Notes: generated by a model not told the origin, from the letters alone. Counted from the stretch's first letter, positions 1-13,964 are shown. The stretch is DNA of 64,000 nucleotides from an uncultured SAR86 cluster bacterium (GCA_902563885.1 CACEYZ010000003.1:1-64000); one strand, 5' to 3'. Numbers and translations are program-made.

Positions 1-696
1 AAACAAAGAAGACTTCCCCACATTTGGTCGCCCAACAAGCACAACCTTTTTTTTCATCATCTCAGACTGAAAGGGAGAATATTTTTCCAAAAAATCTCCT
101 AAACTCTTTTTCAAGACAGACACTTCTTTTTTTATATTTTCTTTATTCATTGATCCAACAGCCTCTTCATCAGAAAAATCAAGCTGGGACTCAATGGTTA
201 CTAATAGGTTTTCTATTTTTTTTGTAACGCTTGAGAAAAAATTACCAACCCTTCCCAACCTGAAGTCTTCCAACATTCTTAATTCTTCTACGCTGCTTGC
301 TCCAATATTGGCAGCAACTGACTCTGCCTCATCAATGGTAAATTTATTATTAATAAAACCTCTTTTAGTAAACTCCCCTGCTTCTGCCTCTCTAAATCCA
401 AACCCTTCCAAAACGTCTAGAATCTCTGAAACTATAACCATGCTTCCATGAGGTTGAATTTCTATAACATCTTCCCCTGTATAGGATTGAGGGGCTTTAA
501 AATACAAAACGAGACATTTTTCAGTGAAGCCACCTAAAGATATATTTCTTAAAAAAATCCCGGGCTTATTGTTTTGTATGTCAAGAAAGTTAAAAAATTT
601 TTTTGAAATCGATAAGCCGCTGATCCTTATAACCGATATTGCAGAAACTCCCTCGGGAGTAGCCAGCGCAAAAATAGGGTCTTCTTTTCTAACCAC
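1..696 (-). CDS. mnmE: tRNA modification GTPase MnmE, partial (N-terminal 232 residues)
   Basis: MnmE works with MnmG to install the 5-carboxymethylaminomethyl group on wobble U34 of some tRNAs, using GTP. The minus-strand frame begins FALATPEGVSAISVIRISG, the typical folate-binding N-terminal domain. It runs off the window start at GRPNVGKSSLF, the P-loop of the G domain, so the G domain and the C-terminal Cys are outside. I chose the GTG at 696 because it overlaps the yidC stop (AGTGGTTAG) and is the start nearest the conserved N-terminus; no ATG is available there. The neighbouring order mnmE-yidC-rnpA-rpmH is the classic origin-side arrangement. Confidence 0.93.
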   Translation of the reverse strand, partial: MVRKEDPIFALATPEGVSAISVIRISGLSISKKFFNFLDIQNNKPGIFLRNISLGGFTEKCLVLYFKAPQSYTGEDVIEIQPHGSMVIVSEILDVLEGFGFREAEAGEFTKRGFINNKFTIDEAESVAANIGASSVEELRMLEDFRLGRVGNFFSSVTKKIENLLVTIESQLDFSDEEAVGSMNKENIKKEVSVLKKSLGDFLEKYSPFQSEMMKKKVVLVGRPNVGKSSLF

Positions 697-2188
697 TTTC
701 AGATTGTGCGCGGCTCATTATCAACACCTGAGGAATAATTGATAAAAGCATATTTACCACAGAATAAACCACAACGCCCGCAGGCATGAATAAAAAAACG
801 ATCGTGATCATGGGTGGAAAAACAACCATCATTTGTTGTGCTATTTGAGCCTGCATTCCTTGAGATTGAGGTGGTTTTGGCATTAGTTTTTGAGAAGCAA
901 ACATCATTAAGCCCATTAATATTGGTGCAATTAGATAAGGGTCTGATTCTGCAAGATCCGGAATCCATAAAAATGACTCACCACGAAATTCAAATGCCTC
1001 CCTGGTAACCCAAAACATAGCAATGAATATTGGAAACTGAGCAAACAATGGAAGACAACCAGCTGCTGGGTTAAATTTTTCTCTTTTATACAACTGCATC
1101 ATCTCCATGCTTAGTTTGTTTCTGTCGTTTTTATATCTTTCTTGGAGCTCTTGGAGTTTTGGTGAAAGTTTTCTCATCTTTACCATAGAGTTAAGTTGCA
1201 TGATTTGTAATGGTGACAGCACAACCTTAAAAAGCACAGTAAGCAAAATAATTGAAATTCCCCAATTATTTACAAGACCATATAAAAAATTTAAAACAAC
1301 AATAAAGAACTCCCCTATTCCATAAACAAAACCTAGATCGAGGTTGTATTTAAAGTGTGGAGCCACAACCTCTAGAACATCTTTTTGTTTAGGGCCTAGA
1401 TAAAGCTTAGTTTCTGAGATATAAGAGCTTCCCTCAAAATTCATTGGCTCCGATATACCAAATCTGTACATACCATTAATATCTTTGGGATAAAGTGATA
1501 TTTTTTGCTGATTTATATCATCATAAACAGCAACAACGAAATGTTTTTGAGAATGGCCAACCCAATGCCCCATATAGTCCTCCCTACTGTCGACGGACCT
1601 AAGGCTTTCATCATTAAATACATCCTCACTTGTACTAAAGGCGAGATGATCTCGTGAGAATGAAGTGCCATAATCAACAGATTTTTTCTCATCTCTATAA
1701 AAAGTTTTAAAAGAATTAATTACACCAATCGTGGAGGTTGAAAGATCAAGCCGGTCTTCAATGAGAAGACCGTATTTATCCGAAAATTTTATTTTTTTTG
1801 TTAATACATTTCCGACTCCATCCACAGCCTTAATAGTTAAAGAATCACTTGAAGAATCTATAACCGAAAAACCTGTAGGGCTGAACCCAGAAATTGTAGA
1901 TTTAAAATAAAATCTTAAAAACTCATCATCTGAAAGTAGCCTTACCTTCTCAAGGCCATTGTTAATTTTCTTTTCTTTTAAATATGCCTCTTTAACGCTC
2001 CCATCTTCCAAATCTATAAAAATTTCTAGTGACTCATTACTAATTTTGAACAGATCAGAATCTGTTTTTTCTTGAACAAATTTTGAGACTTCAACTTTCT
2101 GCTCTTTGTTTATATTTCCCCAATCAAAAACAAGGAGCATAATTAGTAAAAGTGAAATTAATAAAAATACAGTTCTTAGATTAAACAT
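689..2188 (-). CDS. yidC: Membrane protein insertase YidC
   Basis: YidC inserts and folds inner-membrane proteins, alone or with SecYEG. The 499-residue product has an N-terminal membrane anchor (residues about 5-22), a large periplasmic domain typical of Gram-negative YidC, and a C-terminal five-helix insertase core. The core starts near residue 290 and includes the PLQIMQLNSMVKM and FNPAAGCLPLFAQFPIF segments. Its length is slightly below the roughly 550 residues of E. coli YidC. The start overlaps the end of rnpA by 8 bases. The yidD gene that often lies between rnpA and yidC is absent, so the two are directly coupled. Confidence 0.97.
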   Translation of the reverse strand: MFNLRTVFLLISLLLIMLLVFDWGNINKEQKVEVSKFVQEKTDSDLFKISNESLEIFIDLEDGSVKEAYLKEKKINNGLEKVRLLSDDEFLRFYFKSTISGFSPTGFSVIDSSSDSLTIKAVDGVGNVLTKKIKFSDKYGLLIEDRLDLSTSTIGVINSFKTFYRDEKKSVDYGTSFSRDHLAFSTSEDVFNDESLRSVDSREDYMGHWVGHSQKHFVVAVYDDINQQKISLYPKDINGMYRFGISEPMNFEGSSYISETKLYLGPKQKDVLEVVAPHFKYNLDLGFVYGIGEFFIVVLNFLYGLVNNWGISIILLTVLFKVVLSPLQIMQLNSMVKMRKLSPKLQELQERYKNDRNKLSMEMMQLYKREKFNPAAGCLPLFAQFPIFIAMFWVTREAFEFRGESFLWIPDLAESDPYLIAPILMGLMMFASQKLMPKPPQSQGMQAQIAQQMMVVFPPMITIVFLFMPAGVVVYSVVNMLLSIIPQVLIMSRAQSESG

Positions 2189-2453
2189 TTGAAAAAAATT
2201 CCTTTAATTCTTTTTTAAAAACACAGCCATCTCTTTTAAATTTTACCAAAAAATTTTTGTTTAGATTTTTTTGGAAATTACATCTATAAATTTCTTTTAT
2301 TTGTCTTTTAATCTTATTTCTTTGGACAGCACTTTTAACAATTTTCTTTGGTACTGAAATTTTGATAGAAGAAAAAGCACCACCTGAATCGCCAATACTT
2401 ATTTCAACACAGTTGTTAATAAGTATTATTTTTTTTTGTTGTTTATTAGGCAT
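2181..2453 (-). CDS. rnpA: Ribonuclease P protein component
   Basis: This is the protein subunit of RNase P, which assists the RNA subunit in 5' maturation of tRNAs. At 90 residues it is shorter than the usual roughly 115-120, mainly at the N-terminus. The family signature is visible as VPKKIVKSAVQRNKIKR (around residues 34-50), containing the RNR-type RNA-binding motif. The product is strongly basic. It lies directly downstream of rpmH with an 8-base gap and overlaps yidC, as expected for an rpmH-rnpA-yidC transcription unit. The identification rests on the motif plus the conserved position. Confidence 0.93.
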   Translation of the reverse strand: MPNKQQKKIILINNCVEISIGDSGGAFSSIKISVPKKIVKSAVQRNKIKRQIKEIYRCNFQKNLNKNFLVKFKRDGCVFKKELKEFFSNV

Positions 2454-2461
2454 AAAAAAAA

Positions 2462-2596
2462 CTAAACACTTAAGCTTTTTCTTTTTTTGGAGCGCCTGTT
2501 AGACAAAATTGTTCTACCGGCTTTTGTAGACATTCTTAACTTAAAGCCGTGAGTCCTCTTTCTCTTTAAATTCGTTACTTTTAGTGTCCTTTTCAT
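2462..2596 (-). CDS. rpmH: 50S ribosomal protein L34
   Basis: A 44-residue basic protein beginning [18 protein letters not shown] and containing [20 protein letters not shown], which is the L34 family pattern along its whole length. L34 is a small component of the large ribosomal subunit. It is the first gene of the leftward rpmH-rnpA-yidC-mnmE run and is divergent from dnaA, the arrangement seen at many bacterial origins. The ATG at 2596 and the stop at 2462-2464 fit the usual family length of 44-46 residues. Confidence 0.97.
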   Translation of the reverse strand: MKRTLKVTNLKRKRTHGFKLRMSTKAGRTILSNRRSKKRKSLSV

Positions 2597-2677
2597 TTTT
2601 TATCAACAAGTTATACACAGAAAAACAATATATTTATTACATGTTCTCCAAAGCTCTAGTATTATAAACTTATCGTC
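2597..2677. promoter_or_regulatory. rpmH/dnaA divergent intergenic region with DnaA-box-like sites (candidate oriC-adjacent region)
   Basis: The 81-base AT-rich gap between divergent rpmH and dnaA contains TTATACACA at 2611-2619, which fits the relaxed DnaA-box consensus TTWTNCACA. It also contains TTATCAACA at 2600-2608, one base from TTATCCACA. This is the place for dnaA autoregulation and, in several gammaproteobacteria such as pseudomonads, for oriC. The gap is too short to be a typical full oriC with many boxes, so I call it a regulatory region and only a candidate origin. The gene orientation switch here, leftward to rightward, agrees with an origin nearby. Confidence 0.5.
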
Positions 2678-3982
2678 ATGTCTAACAAGCTATCAACAGT
2701 AAATATTTTTAATCAAAGCGTCAAAGAACTGGAAAAATCAATGAATGCCCCTGAATATAACTCATGGGTGAGACCGCTTGAATTTGATTTAAAGGAGAAT
2801 AATTTTAATATATATGCTCCAAATGAATTTATCGAAAATTTCTTCAGAGAAAAATACTTACCTAAGTTAATAAGCCTTCTTGAAAGCAGCATTGGAAGAA
2901 ACAGATTTATATTAAATCTAGCAGTTCAACAAACAACAACTAAAATCAACACCTATGACAGAACAGGATTGAATGATAATTATACTTTTGAGAGTTTTGT
3001 TGAAGGCAAGTCTAACCAAATAGCTCTTGCTGCCGCAAAACAGGTTGCAGACCAGGCATCAGGTAGTAAATACAATCCACTTTTCTTATATGGTGGAGTT
3101 GGTTTAGGAAAAACGCATTTAATGCATGCTGTTGGAAATAAACTTAAAAAAGAAAGACCAGATGCGAAAATTTGCTATCTCCATTCTGAAACTTTTGTAA
3201 GTGAAATGGTAAAGGCTCTTCAATTGGGAGCAATGAATGAGTTTAAAAAGTTTTATAGAGGGCTAAATGCGCTTCTAATTGATGACATACAATTTTTTGC
3301 CGGCAAAGAGCAATCTCAAGATGAGCTTTTTCATACTTTTAACAGTTTGATTGAAAATGGTAACTTAATGATTTTCTCTTGTGATCGATACCCAAAAGAA
3401 ATAGAGGGGCTAGAAGAAAGGCTTAAATCACGTTTTGGATGGGGCCTGTCTGCTGTAATAGACCCTCCAGCACTTGAAACAAGAGCTGCAATATTAATGC
3501 AAAAAGCAAATGATATGGGCCTAGCTCTTTCAGATGAATGTGCCTTTTTTATTGCAGATCAGGTTAAGTCAAATGTTCGAGAGCTTGAGGGAGCGCTCAC
3601 TAGGGTTGCAGCTAATGCTCGTTTTACTAACGCCGAAATTGACATTGATTTAATAAAAAATTCGTTAAGAGATATATTGGCAATACAGGCTAGAATGGTG
3701 ACTATTCCCAATATTCAAAGAGTTGTTGCGGAATACTATAACATCAGAGTTTCAGATCTTCTTTCTTCAAGAAGAAGCAGATCTGTAACAAGGCCAAGGC
3801 AAATTGCAATGTCTTTAGCCAAGTCGTTAACAAATCATAGCCTTCCAGAAATTGGCGAGTCTTTCGGAGGTAGGGATCATACAACCGTTATTCATGCATG
3901 TGAAAAAGTTAAAGAACTCATGCAAACAAATTTAGAAATAGAGGAAGATTTCAAAAAGTTAAGAAGACACCTTTCAGCGTAA
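2678..3982 (+). CDS. dnaA: Chromosomal replication initiator DnaA
   Basis: DnaA is the AAA+ protein that binds DnaA boxes, melts the origin and helps load DnaB. The 434-residue product has an N-terminal domain I (about 1-85), a short linker, and a Walker A motif GGVGLGKTHL at residues 139-148. Walker B is LLIDDIQFF, and the C-terminal DNA-binding signature is GGRDHTTVIHAC. It is slightly shorter than E. coli DnaA (467), mostly through a short domain II linker. No strong ribosome binding site precedes the ATG. dnaN follows after one base, as in the common dnaA-dnaN-recF-gyrB operon. Confidence 0.98.
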   Translation: MSNKLSTVNIFNQSVKELEKSMNAPEYNSWVRPLEFDLKENNFNIYAPNEFIENFFREKYLPKLISLLESSIGRNRFILNLAVQQTTTKINTYDRTGLNDNYTFESFVEGKSNQIALAAAKQVADQASGSKYNPLFLYGGVGLGKTHLMHAVGNKLKKERPDAKICYLHSETFVSEMVKALQLGAMNEFKKFYRGLNALLIDDIQFFAGKEQSQDELFHTFNSLIENGNLMIFSCDRYPKEIEGLEERLKSRFGWGLSAVIDPPALETRAAILMQKANDMGLALSDECAFFIADQVKSNVRELEGALTRVAANARFTNAEIDIDLIKNSLRDILAIQARMVTIPNIQRVVAEYYNIRVSDLLSSRRSRSVTRPRQIAMSLAKSLTNHSLPEIGESFGGRDHTTVIHACEKVKELMQTNLEIEEDFKKLRRHLSA

Positions 3983-3983
3983 A

Positions 3984-5077
3984 ATGAAATTTAATCTTGA
4001 AAAAAAAGATATAGATTCAGCACTGTTATCACTTTCAGCAGTTGCAGACAAAAAACAAACGTTGCCTGTTCTAAGCAATATTTTAATTAAAGCACATGAA
4101 AATCACTTAAATATGCTAAGTACAGATTTAGAAATAGAATTAGAAATGGATGTAGAAAATGTTGTAATTGAGGAAGAAGGAGAAATTACAATACCGGCAA
4201 AAAAAGCAAGTGATATAATTAAAGAACTCCCAGATGGCAACATATCATTTTCATTAGAAGAGGGTGAGAAGTTTAAAATTAAAACTTCTACTGGTGAATA
4301 CAACCTCGTAACGATGGAAGCTTCAAGCTTCCCTGAATTTTCAACTACTGAAATTGATAATGGACATGAAATTAATTCAGAGGAATTGATAGAACTTTTT
4401 CAAATGACCAGTTTTGCAATGGGCAACCAAGACTGGAGGCATTATCTTAATGGAACATATATTGAATGCGCCATGGGTGCACTTAAAATGGTAGCTACAG
4501 ACGCTCACAGACTTGCAATGTACAAAAAAGAATTTAATGCTGAAACAGAGTTTAGTGGAATTATTCCTAGAAAAACTTGTATGGAACTTATGAGAATACT
4601 GCCAAAAGAGAATGAAAAAATTAAGTTTTCTATTGATCAAAATAGAATTGTTTTTTCTTCTTCTAACTTTATTTTCAAATCAAAATTAATTGATGCAAAT
4701 TTTCCAAATTATAACCAAGTTATTCCTTCTGGAGATTCTATTGAAATTAAAGTCAACAGAGAAGAATTGCTCGATATAGTTTCGAGAGTTTCAGTTCTAT
4801 CAAACGATAAATTTAAAGGTGTAAAGTTCAAGTCAGATGGTAATTTGTTAAAAATATTTTCTAGTAATAACGATCAAGAATCAGCAAAGGAAGAGCTTGA
4901 GCTTGAGGTTGCAAACGAGGGATTCGAAATTGCATTCAATGTTAACTATTTACGAGAAATGCTTAACACTATTGAAGATAAAAGCATATCTATACAGAGT
5001 TTTGGTAATGAAAAGAGTGCTCTTATGAAAACCTCAAATAATGATAGAGTTTTAGTCTTAATGCCAGTACGTCTTTA

Positions 5078-5078
<1 letters not shown>
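3984..5078 (+). CDS. dnaN: DNA polymerase III sliding clamp (beta subunit)
   Basis: DnaN forms the dimeric ring that tethers DNA polymerase III to the template. The 364-residue length matches the family (366 in E. coli). The protein starts MKFNLEKKDIDSAL and ends with a clamp C-terminus, VLVLMPVRL, close to the typical MPMRL ending. It starts one base after the dnaA stop, and its own stop codon shares one base with the GTG start of recF, so the three genes are almost certainly co-transcribed and translationally coupled. Confidence 0.98.
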
Positions 5079-9397
<4,319 letters not shown>

Positions 9398-9437
9398 TTT
9401 TTTAATTAACTATAAAAGGTATTCTAGTATTTTAAGA

Positions 9438-10256
9438 ATGTTTCTCATAATTTTTAAAACTTTATCTATGTTTCCATTATTTTTAATCAATGGAATCTCG
9501 TTAGCTATTTCAACATTACTTTTTAGATTCAATAGTTCACAAAAAAGAGTTACTGAACAAAATTTAAATCATTGTAATTTCTCTTCAAATCAGCTTTTAA
9601 GATTATCCATAGACAAAACCTCAGAAAGCATGATGTATTATCCATACGTCTGGGGCAATCCAAAAAATTACTCAAAGCTGATTGAAAAATATAATTCTGA
9701 TCAAGAAATTTTTTCAAAGGATGAAAGTAAATTAATTTTCACCCTTCACATGGGGTGTGTTGATGTGATGCTTAATCTGCTTTCTTATGAAATTAAGGGA
9801 CTAGATATTATCTATACTCCTGCAAAGAATAATGAGCTTGAAAAGATTATTAGAACGTCAAGAACTTTTTTCAAAGCAAACATGATCCCCGCAAATGAGA
9901 AGGGCATGATTCAGCTTTACAAGAACTTTTTAAATAAGAAAAGTTTAGCAATGGCATCTGATTTAGTACCACATAATTTTAATGGAAAATACTCTAAATT
10001 CTTTGGTAAAAAATGTTTCAGCATTGATCTAATAGAAAAGCTTTCCAAAAAAGGTACACACAACATATATTTTGTTTACTTTTCAAAAGGTTTACAAAAA
10101 AAATATAAATTTAATGTGATAAATATTGGCAAGCAATTGACGACTGATGCCATGAATAAATATTTTGAGAGGGCTATAAAAGAATCTCCAGAACTCTATG
10201 GATGGGAATATAAAAAGTTCAGAAAATTAGATAAAGAAAAAAGAAATATTTATTAA
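9438..10256 (+). CDS. LpxL/HtrB-family lipid A acyltransferase-like protein
   Basis: The 272-residue protein has an N-terminal hydrophobic segment (about 1-30) and the HX4D acyltransferase motif as HMGCVD near residue 105. This is the pattern of LpxL/LpxM-type enzymes that transfer secondary acyl chains to lipid A at the inner membrane. A second conserved region, MASDLVPHNFNG, corresponds to the substrate-binding block. It is somewhat short for the family (about 300). It stands alone between the convergent glyS side and trkH, sharing 4 bases with the trkH end. Which acyl position it modifies cannot be told from sequence. Confidence 0.75.
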   Translation: MFLIIFKTLSMFPLFLINGISLAISTLLFRFNSSQKRVTEQNLNHCNFSSNQLLRLSIDKTSESMMYYPYVWGNPKNYSKLIEKYNSDQEIFSKDESKLIFTLHMGCVDVMLNLLSYEIKGLDIIYTPAKNNELEKIIRTSRTFFKANMIPANEKGMIQLYKNFLNKKSLAMASDLVPHNFNGKYSKFFGKKCFSIDLIEKLSKKGTHNIYFVYFSKGLQKKYKFNVINIGKQLTTDAMNKYFERAIKESPELYGWEYKKFRKLDKEKRNIY

Positions 10257-11689
10257 TTCCTCCAAAAAGAAGGAAATAATAATAACAAAAAACCAAAAAT
10301 CTCAAGCCGCCCAATAATCATTGCTAAAGAAAGTGTAATCTTTCCGGCTGGCTCTAAACTAGAATAGTTGTCTGAAAATTGTCCAAGACCAGGTCCAAGA
10401 TTATTTAACGTTGCACTTACAGCAGAGAAAGCAGAATAAAAATCAATATTCTGAAGCATTAGAACAAGTAAGAATAGAATTGCAATAAGCACATAAATTG
10501 CAACAAAAGAAAAAACAGACTCAATTTGCTTTTGCTCAATTTTTTCACCATTAAATTTTACAGTGCTGACTGCAGTAGGGTGCATAATTTTAGTAATATT
10601 ATCAAAGGCTAATCTAATTAGAATATTTATTCTCCATGCCTTAATGCCCCCTCCAACTGATCCTGAGCAAGCACCTACAAAAGCTAAAAGCATGATTAAG
10701 ATAGGCAATAAAATGCCCATATTATCAAGGTCAGTAATAGTAAATCCTGTTGTTGTAATTATTGATATAGTTTGAAATATTCCATATCTAAGTGACTCAC
10801 TTAAACCTATTTTCTCATTAAATAGTAAGACCAAGACAGAGAATATTGTCGCTGCAAGAATAAGTAACAAAAAGAATTTAAATTCATCATTTTTCACATA
10901 AAATTTAAAGTCTTTTTTCAGCAAGAATAAAAAATGTAATCCAAAATTTGTTGCAGATATTAATATGAAAAGAATTGCTATGCCCTCAATTAGGGGACTA
11001 TTAAAATGTCCAAAATTATCGTCATAAATAGAGAATCCACCAATCGAAACAGTGCTAAATGAATGGGATATAGCCTCAAAATAATTCATCCCTGCAAGCC
11101 AATAAGAAATAGCGCAAAGGATTGTAATTCCTAAATAAAATCTAAGCAGCGATCTAGCTGTCTTTTTAAGCCTAGGAGAAAAGCTATTTTCGGCAAAACC
11201 AGATGTTTCAGCTTGAAGTATTCTTATTCCACCAGAGGCTGCTGGTATTATTGCAAGAACAACAATTATTAAGCCAACACCTCCTGCCCATTGAAGTAGC
11301 TGTCTATAAATAAGAAGAGACTCCGACAATGAAGAAAGATTAGATATCGTTGTTGAGCCGGTGGTTGTAAGACCAGAGACAGCCTCAAATATCGAATCTG
11401 CATAATTCATTCCACTAAAGAAGAATGGAAGAGAAGCCAAAATAGAAACAAAAACCCAACCAAAAAATGTAATTAAGAAACCATCTCTGGGCGTATAGAT
11501 AAATTTTTTTCTTCTGAGAGTAATCTCAATTAAAATTCCATAGATCAAACAACTTATAAAAATTGATAAAAAAATTATTTCCACCTGTGATGCAAAAGCC
11601 TGCATTGCTAGAGGTGGCAAAATTACAAATGTTGCAAAAAACAACGTTAAAGGACCTAAGAATCTTAGAAATTTTAGAAAACTAATCAT
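10253..11689 (-). CDS. trkH: Trk potassium uptake channel TrkH
   Basis: TrkH is the ion-conducting subunit of the Trk K+ uptake system and works with the NAD-binding gating protein TrkA. The 478-residue protein is a polytopic membrane protein with four pore repeats. Filter-like segments are visible as SGLTTTGSTT (first), TVSIGGF (second), TTTGFT (third) and ATLNNLGPGLG (fourth). Its start overlaps the trkA stop by 4 bases (ATGA type), so the two subunits are translated as a pair. The length is close to that of E. coli TrkH (483). Confidence 0.95.
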   Translation of the reverse strand: MISFLKFLRFLGPLTLFFATFVILPPLAMQAFASQVEIIFLSIFISCLIYGILIEITLRRKKFIYTPRDGFLITFFGWVFVSILASLPFFFSGMNYADSIFEAVSGLTTTGSTTISNLSSLSESLLIYRQLLQWAGGVGLIIVVLAIIPAASGGIRILQAETSGFAENSFSPRLKKTARSLLRFYLGITILCAISYWLAGMNYFEAISHSFSTVSIGGFSIYDDNFGHFNSPLIEGIAILFILISATNFGLHFLFLLKKDFKFYVKNDEFKFFLLLILAATIFSVLVLLFNEKIGLSESLRYGIFQTISIITTTGFTITDLDNMGILLPILIMLLAFVGACSGSVGGGIKAWRINILIRLAFDNITKIMHPTAVSTVKFNGEKIEQKQIESVFSFVAIYVLIAILFLLVLMLQNIDFYSAFSAVSATLNNLGPGLGQFSDNYSSLEPAGKITLSLAMIIGRLEIFGFLLLLFPSFWRN

Positions 11690-13026
11690 TTAAACTTGTT
11701 ATAAAACTCATCAAAAGCTTTTTTGTCCTTGTAAAAAATTATTAGATGGTCTCCCTCAAGAAGTTCTGTTTCTTTATGGGCTATAACTACACTTTCCCCT
11801 CTTTGCAGACAGGGAATTTCAATAGAGTCTCCCATCTCTAATTCACTTATTTTTTTTCCTTTTAGGCCTTCAGCAAAATTATCAATAGTTATTTCTAAAA
11901 CTTCCGCTTTTCCTTTTTTAACTTTATGAACATTCGAAACAGAACCTTTTCTTACGTATTTTAAAATATATGAAACCGTTATTTGTACCGGAGAAATGAT
12001 GATGTCTAATTCATTTTTGCCAACTAGATCAAAGTAGGCGTCATTATTAATGATGGTAATAGTTTTTTTTGCCCCTAATTTCTTTGCCATTAATGAGCAC
12101 AAAACATTTGTTTCATCATCTTGGGTAACAGCTACGTAAACATCACAATCTGCAATACCTTCATTAGCTAAGAAATCTTTATCTGCTGCATCAGCATTTA
12201 AAATGAGAACATCATCTAGCAGATCAGAAGCAATCTTGCTTTGTTCAGAATCTTTCTCTATTACCTTTAAATTAAAGTCACTATTTATTTTAGAAGCCAA
12301 TGATGTGCCAATATTGCCTGCTCCGACAACATAAATATTTTTGTACTTGTCTTCAAGTTTCTGAAGTTCTTGGGTGACATCCTCGATATGTTTTTCATCA
12401 GCTATAAAAAAAACCTCATCTCCTTCCAATATAGTTGTATCACCTGTAGGTATTAATAGGCTTTCATCTCTGTAGAGAGCAGGAATACGTGTTTCATAAT
12501 CAGGCAAATCATTATTCAATTCTTTTATTTGGCGACCAACCAAGATACCGCTTTTTTTTGCGTATACACTTACAAGCTTAATTTTTCCTTCAGCAAAATC
12601 TAAAATTTCAAGAGCGCCTGGATGTTTCAAAAGACTTTTTATTTCATCAGTAATGAGATCCTCGGGATTAATGAAAAAATCAACGTGATTTGCAATTTTC
12701 TTAGCAATTTCTTTATATTCAGATCCTTTTAGTCTGCAAATTATTTTCTTTGCATCAAATTTTGCATGTGCAATTATTGATGCCAAAAGATTTATTTCTT
12801 CTGAATCTGTAAGGCAAAGGAGTAAGCTGTTTTCATCCAAATTACTTTTAGAAAGTGTGTTAGGAGAGGTTGCATCCCCAAGAACTGTTTTAATTCCTTC
12901 TTTTGATTTGAGTGGCTCAAGATTAGATTCATTGTTATCTATTACAACAATGTCATTATTTTCGGTAGATAATTCTGTAGCGACGCTACCACCTATTGAA
13001 CCACCACCAAGTATGATTATTCTCAA
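11686..13026 (-). CDS. trkA: Trk potassium uptake regulatory protein TrkA
   Basis: TrkA is the peripheral cytoplasmic NAD(H)/nucleotide-binding regulator of TrkH. The 446-residue protein has two tandem RCK units. The first begins MRIIILGGGSIGGSVATEL (Rossmann GxGxxG type), and the second near residue 225 has VVGAGNIGTSLA. Each unit is followed by an RCK-C domain. The start overlaps the fmt stop by 4 bases. In E. coli and many relatives rsmB sits between fmt and trkA; here it is missing. Confidence 0.95.
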   Translation of the reverse strand: MRIIILGGGSIGGSVATELSTENNDIVVIDNNESNLEPLKSKEGIKTVLGDATSPNTLSKSNLDENSLLLCLTDSEEINLLASIIAHAKFDAKKIICRLKGSEYKEIAKKIANHVDFFINPEDLITDEIKSLLKHPGALEILDFAEGKIKLVSVYAKKSGILVGRQIKELNNDLPDYETRIPALYRDESLLIPTGDTTILEGDEVFFIADEKHIEDVTQELQKLEDKYKNIYVVGAGNIGTSLASKINSDFNLKVIEKDSEQSKIASDLLDDVLILNADAADKDFLANEGIADCDVYVAVTQDDETNVLCSLMAKKLGAKKTITIINNDAYFDLVGKNELDIIISPVQITVSYILKYVRKGSVSNVHKVKKGKAEVLEITIDNFAEGLKGKKISELEMGDSIEIPCLQRGESVVIAHKETELLEGDHLIIFYKDKKAFDEFYNKFK

Positions 13027-13964
13027 ATCAAATTTTCCTCAAAAGAAATTATATCTCTTTTTGAATTAAAGAAATCATTTGATGAAATTACTTTTTTACC
13101 TGGAAACTGAACACTTTTTAAATTTACCGCTCCTTTTTGACAGCAAACTGTCATGCCGTCTTTGTTGAAAGAGGAAATTTCCCCTGGATTACCAGTGATA
13201 GTTTTAATATTTTCCATATTTATTACTCTTACTAATTCATCATTAAATTTAAAATAGCTGCCTGGCCATCTTTTAAAGGCTAAAAAATTTCTAAATATCT
13301 GAGATGAATCTATATTCCAATTTATCAACCCTTCTTCTTTTGAGACCTTATCGGCATACGTTGCTTTTTCTTCTTCTTGAGTTTCCGGTATTATTTTTTC
13401 GGAACAAATTTCAATAATAGTATTACTTAAATTCATATTGGTAATTTCAACTAACTTTTTCTCTAATCTGTAGATATCTTGGCTATTATTTTTAGTAGAA
13501 ATCGTTTTATATATTCCTCCTGTATCAAGTTTTTCCTCTATTTTCATAAAACTTACTCCAAAGCTTTTATCACCATTAGAGATAGCTCTTTGCATAGGCG
13601 CTGCACCTCGCCATTTTGGCAATATAGAAAAATGGACATTTAAACAACCATATTTTGGATGTTCCAAGAGCCAGCTTGGTAAAATTTTGCCATAGGCCAC
13701 AACAACAAGAAGATCTATGCTTTGATTAAGAATAATTTTTTTAAAATCATTGTCATTTAAATTCTCAGGCTGTAGAACGCTATATGTCTCCTTTTTTTCT
13801 AAAAACTTAGAACTCTTAAGCTGAGCACCTCTACCAGCTTTTTTATCAGTTTGAGTGAGAATAAAGTTTATTTGAAAATCTTTTTTGGATAATTCTTCAA
13901 ATATATTGAATGCAATTTCAGGGGTGCCTGCAAAAGCTATATTGATCTTTCTATTTTTTTTCAT
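13023..13964 (-). CDS. fmt: Methionyl-tRNA formyltransferase
   Basis: Fmt formylates the initiator Met-tRNA using 10-formyltetrahydrofolate. The 313-residue protein has the N-terminal formyltransferase fold with FAGTPEIAF, and the catalytic-region signature NVHFSILPKWRGAAPMQRAI around residue 110, containing the conserved Asn and His. The C-terminal tRNA-binding domain follows. The length equals the family's usual size. It overlaps the end of def by 14 bases, in the widespread def-fmt pair that makes and removes the formyl group at protein N-termini. Confidence 0.96.
   Translation of the reverse strand: MKKNRKINIAFAGTPEIAFNIFEELSKKDFQINFILTQTDKKAGRGAQLKSSKFLEKKETYSVLQPENLNDNDFKKIILNQSIDLLVVVAYGKILPSWLLEHPKYGCLNVHFSILPKWRGAAPMQRAISNGDKSFGVSFMKIEEKLDTGGIYKTISTKNNSQDIYRLEKKLVEITNMNLSNTIIEICSEKIIPETQEEEKATYADKVSKEEGLINWNIDSSQIFRNFLAFKRWPGSYFKFNDELVRVINMENIKTITGNPGEISSFNKDGMTVCCQKGAVNLKSVQFPGKKVISSNDFFNSKRDIISFEENLI

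Noticed and set aside
12857-13069. A 70-codon plus-strand ORF across the fmt/trkA junction
   Set aside because: It is antisense to two well-supported genes and has no recognisable features; a shadow ORF. The same reasoning removes other antisense ORFs, for example at 4103-4303, 40848-41144 and 52792-53136.
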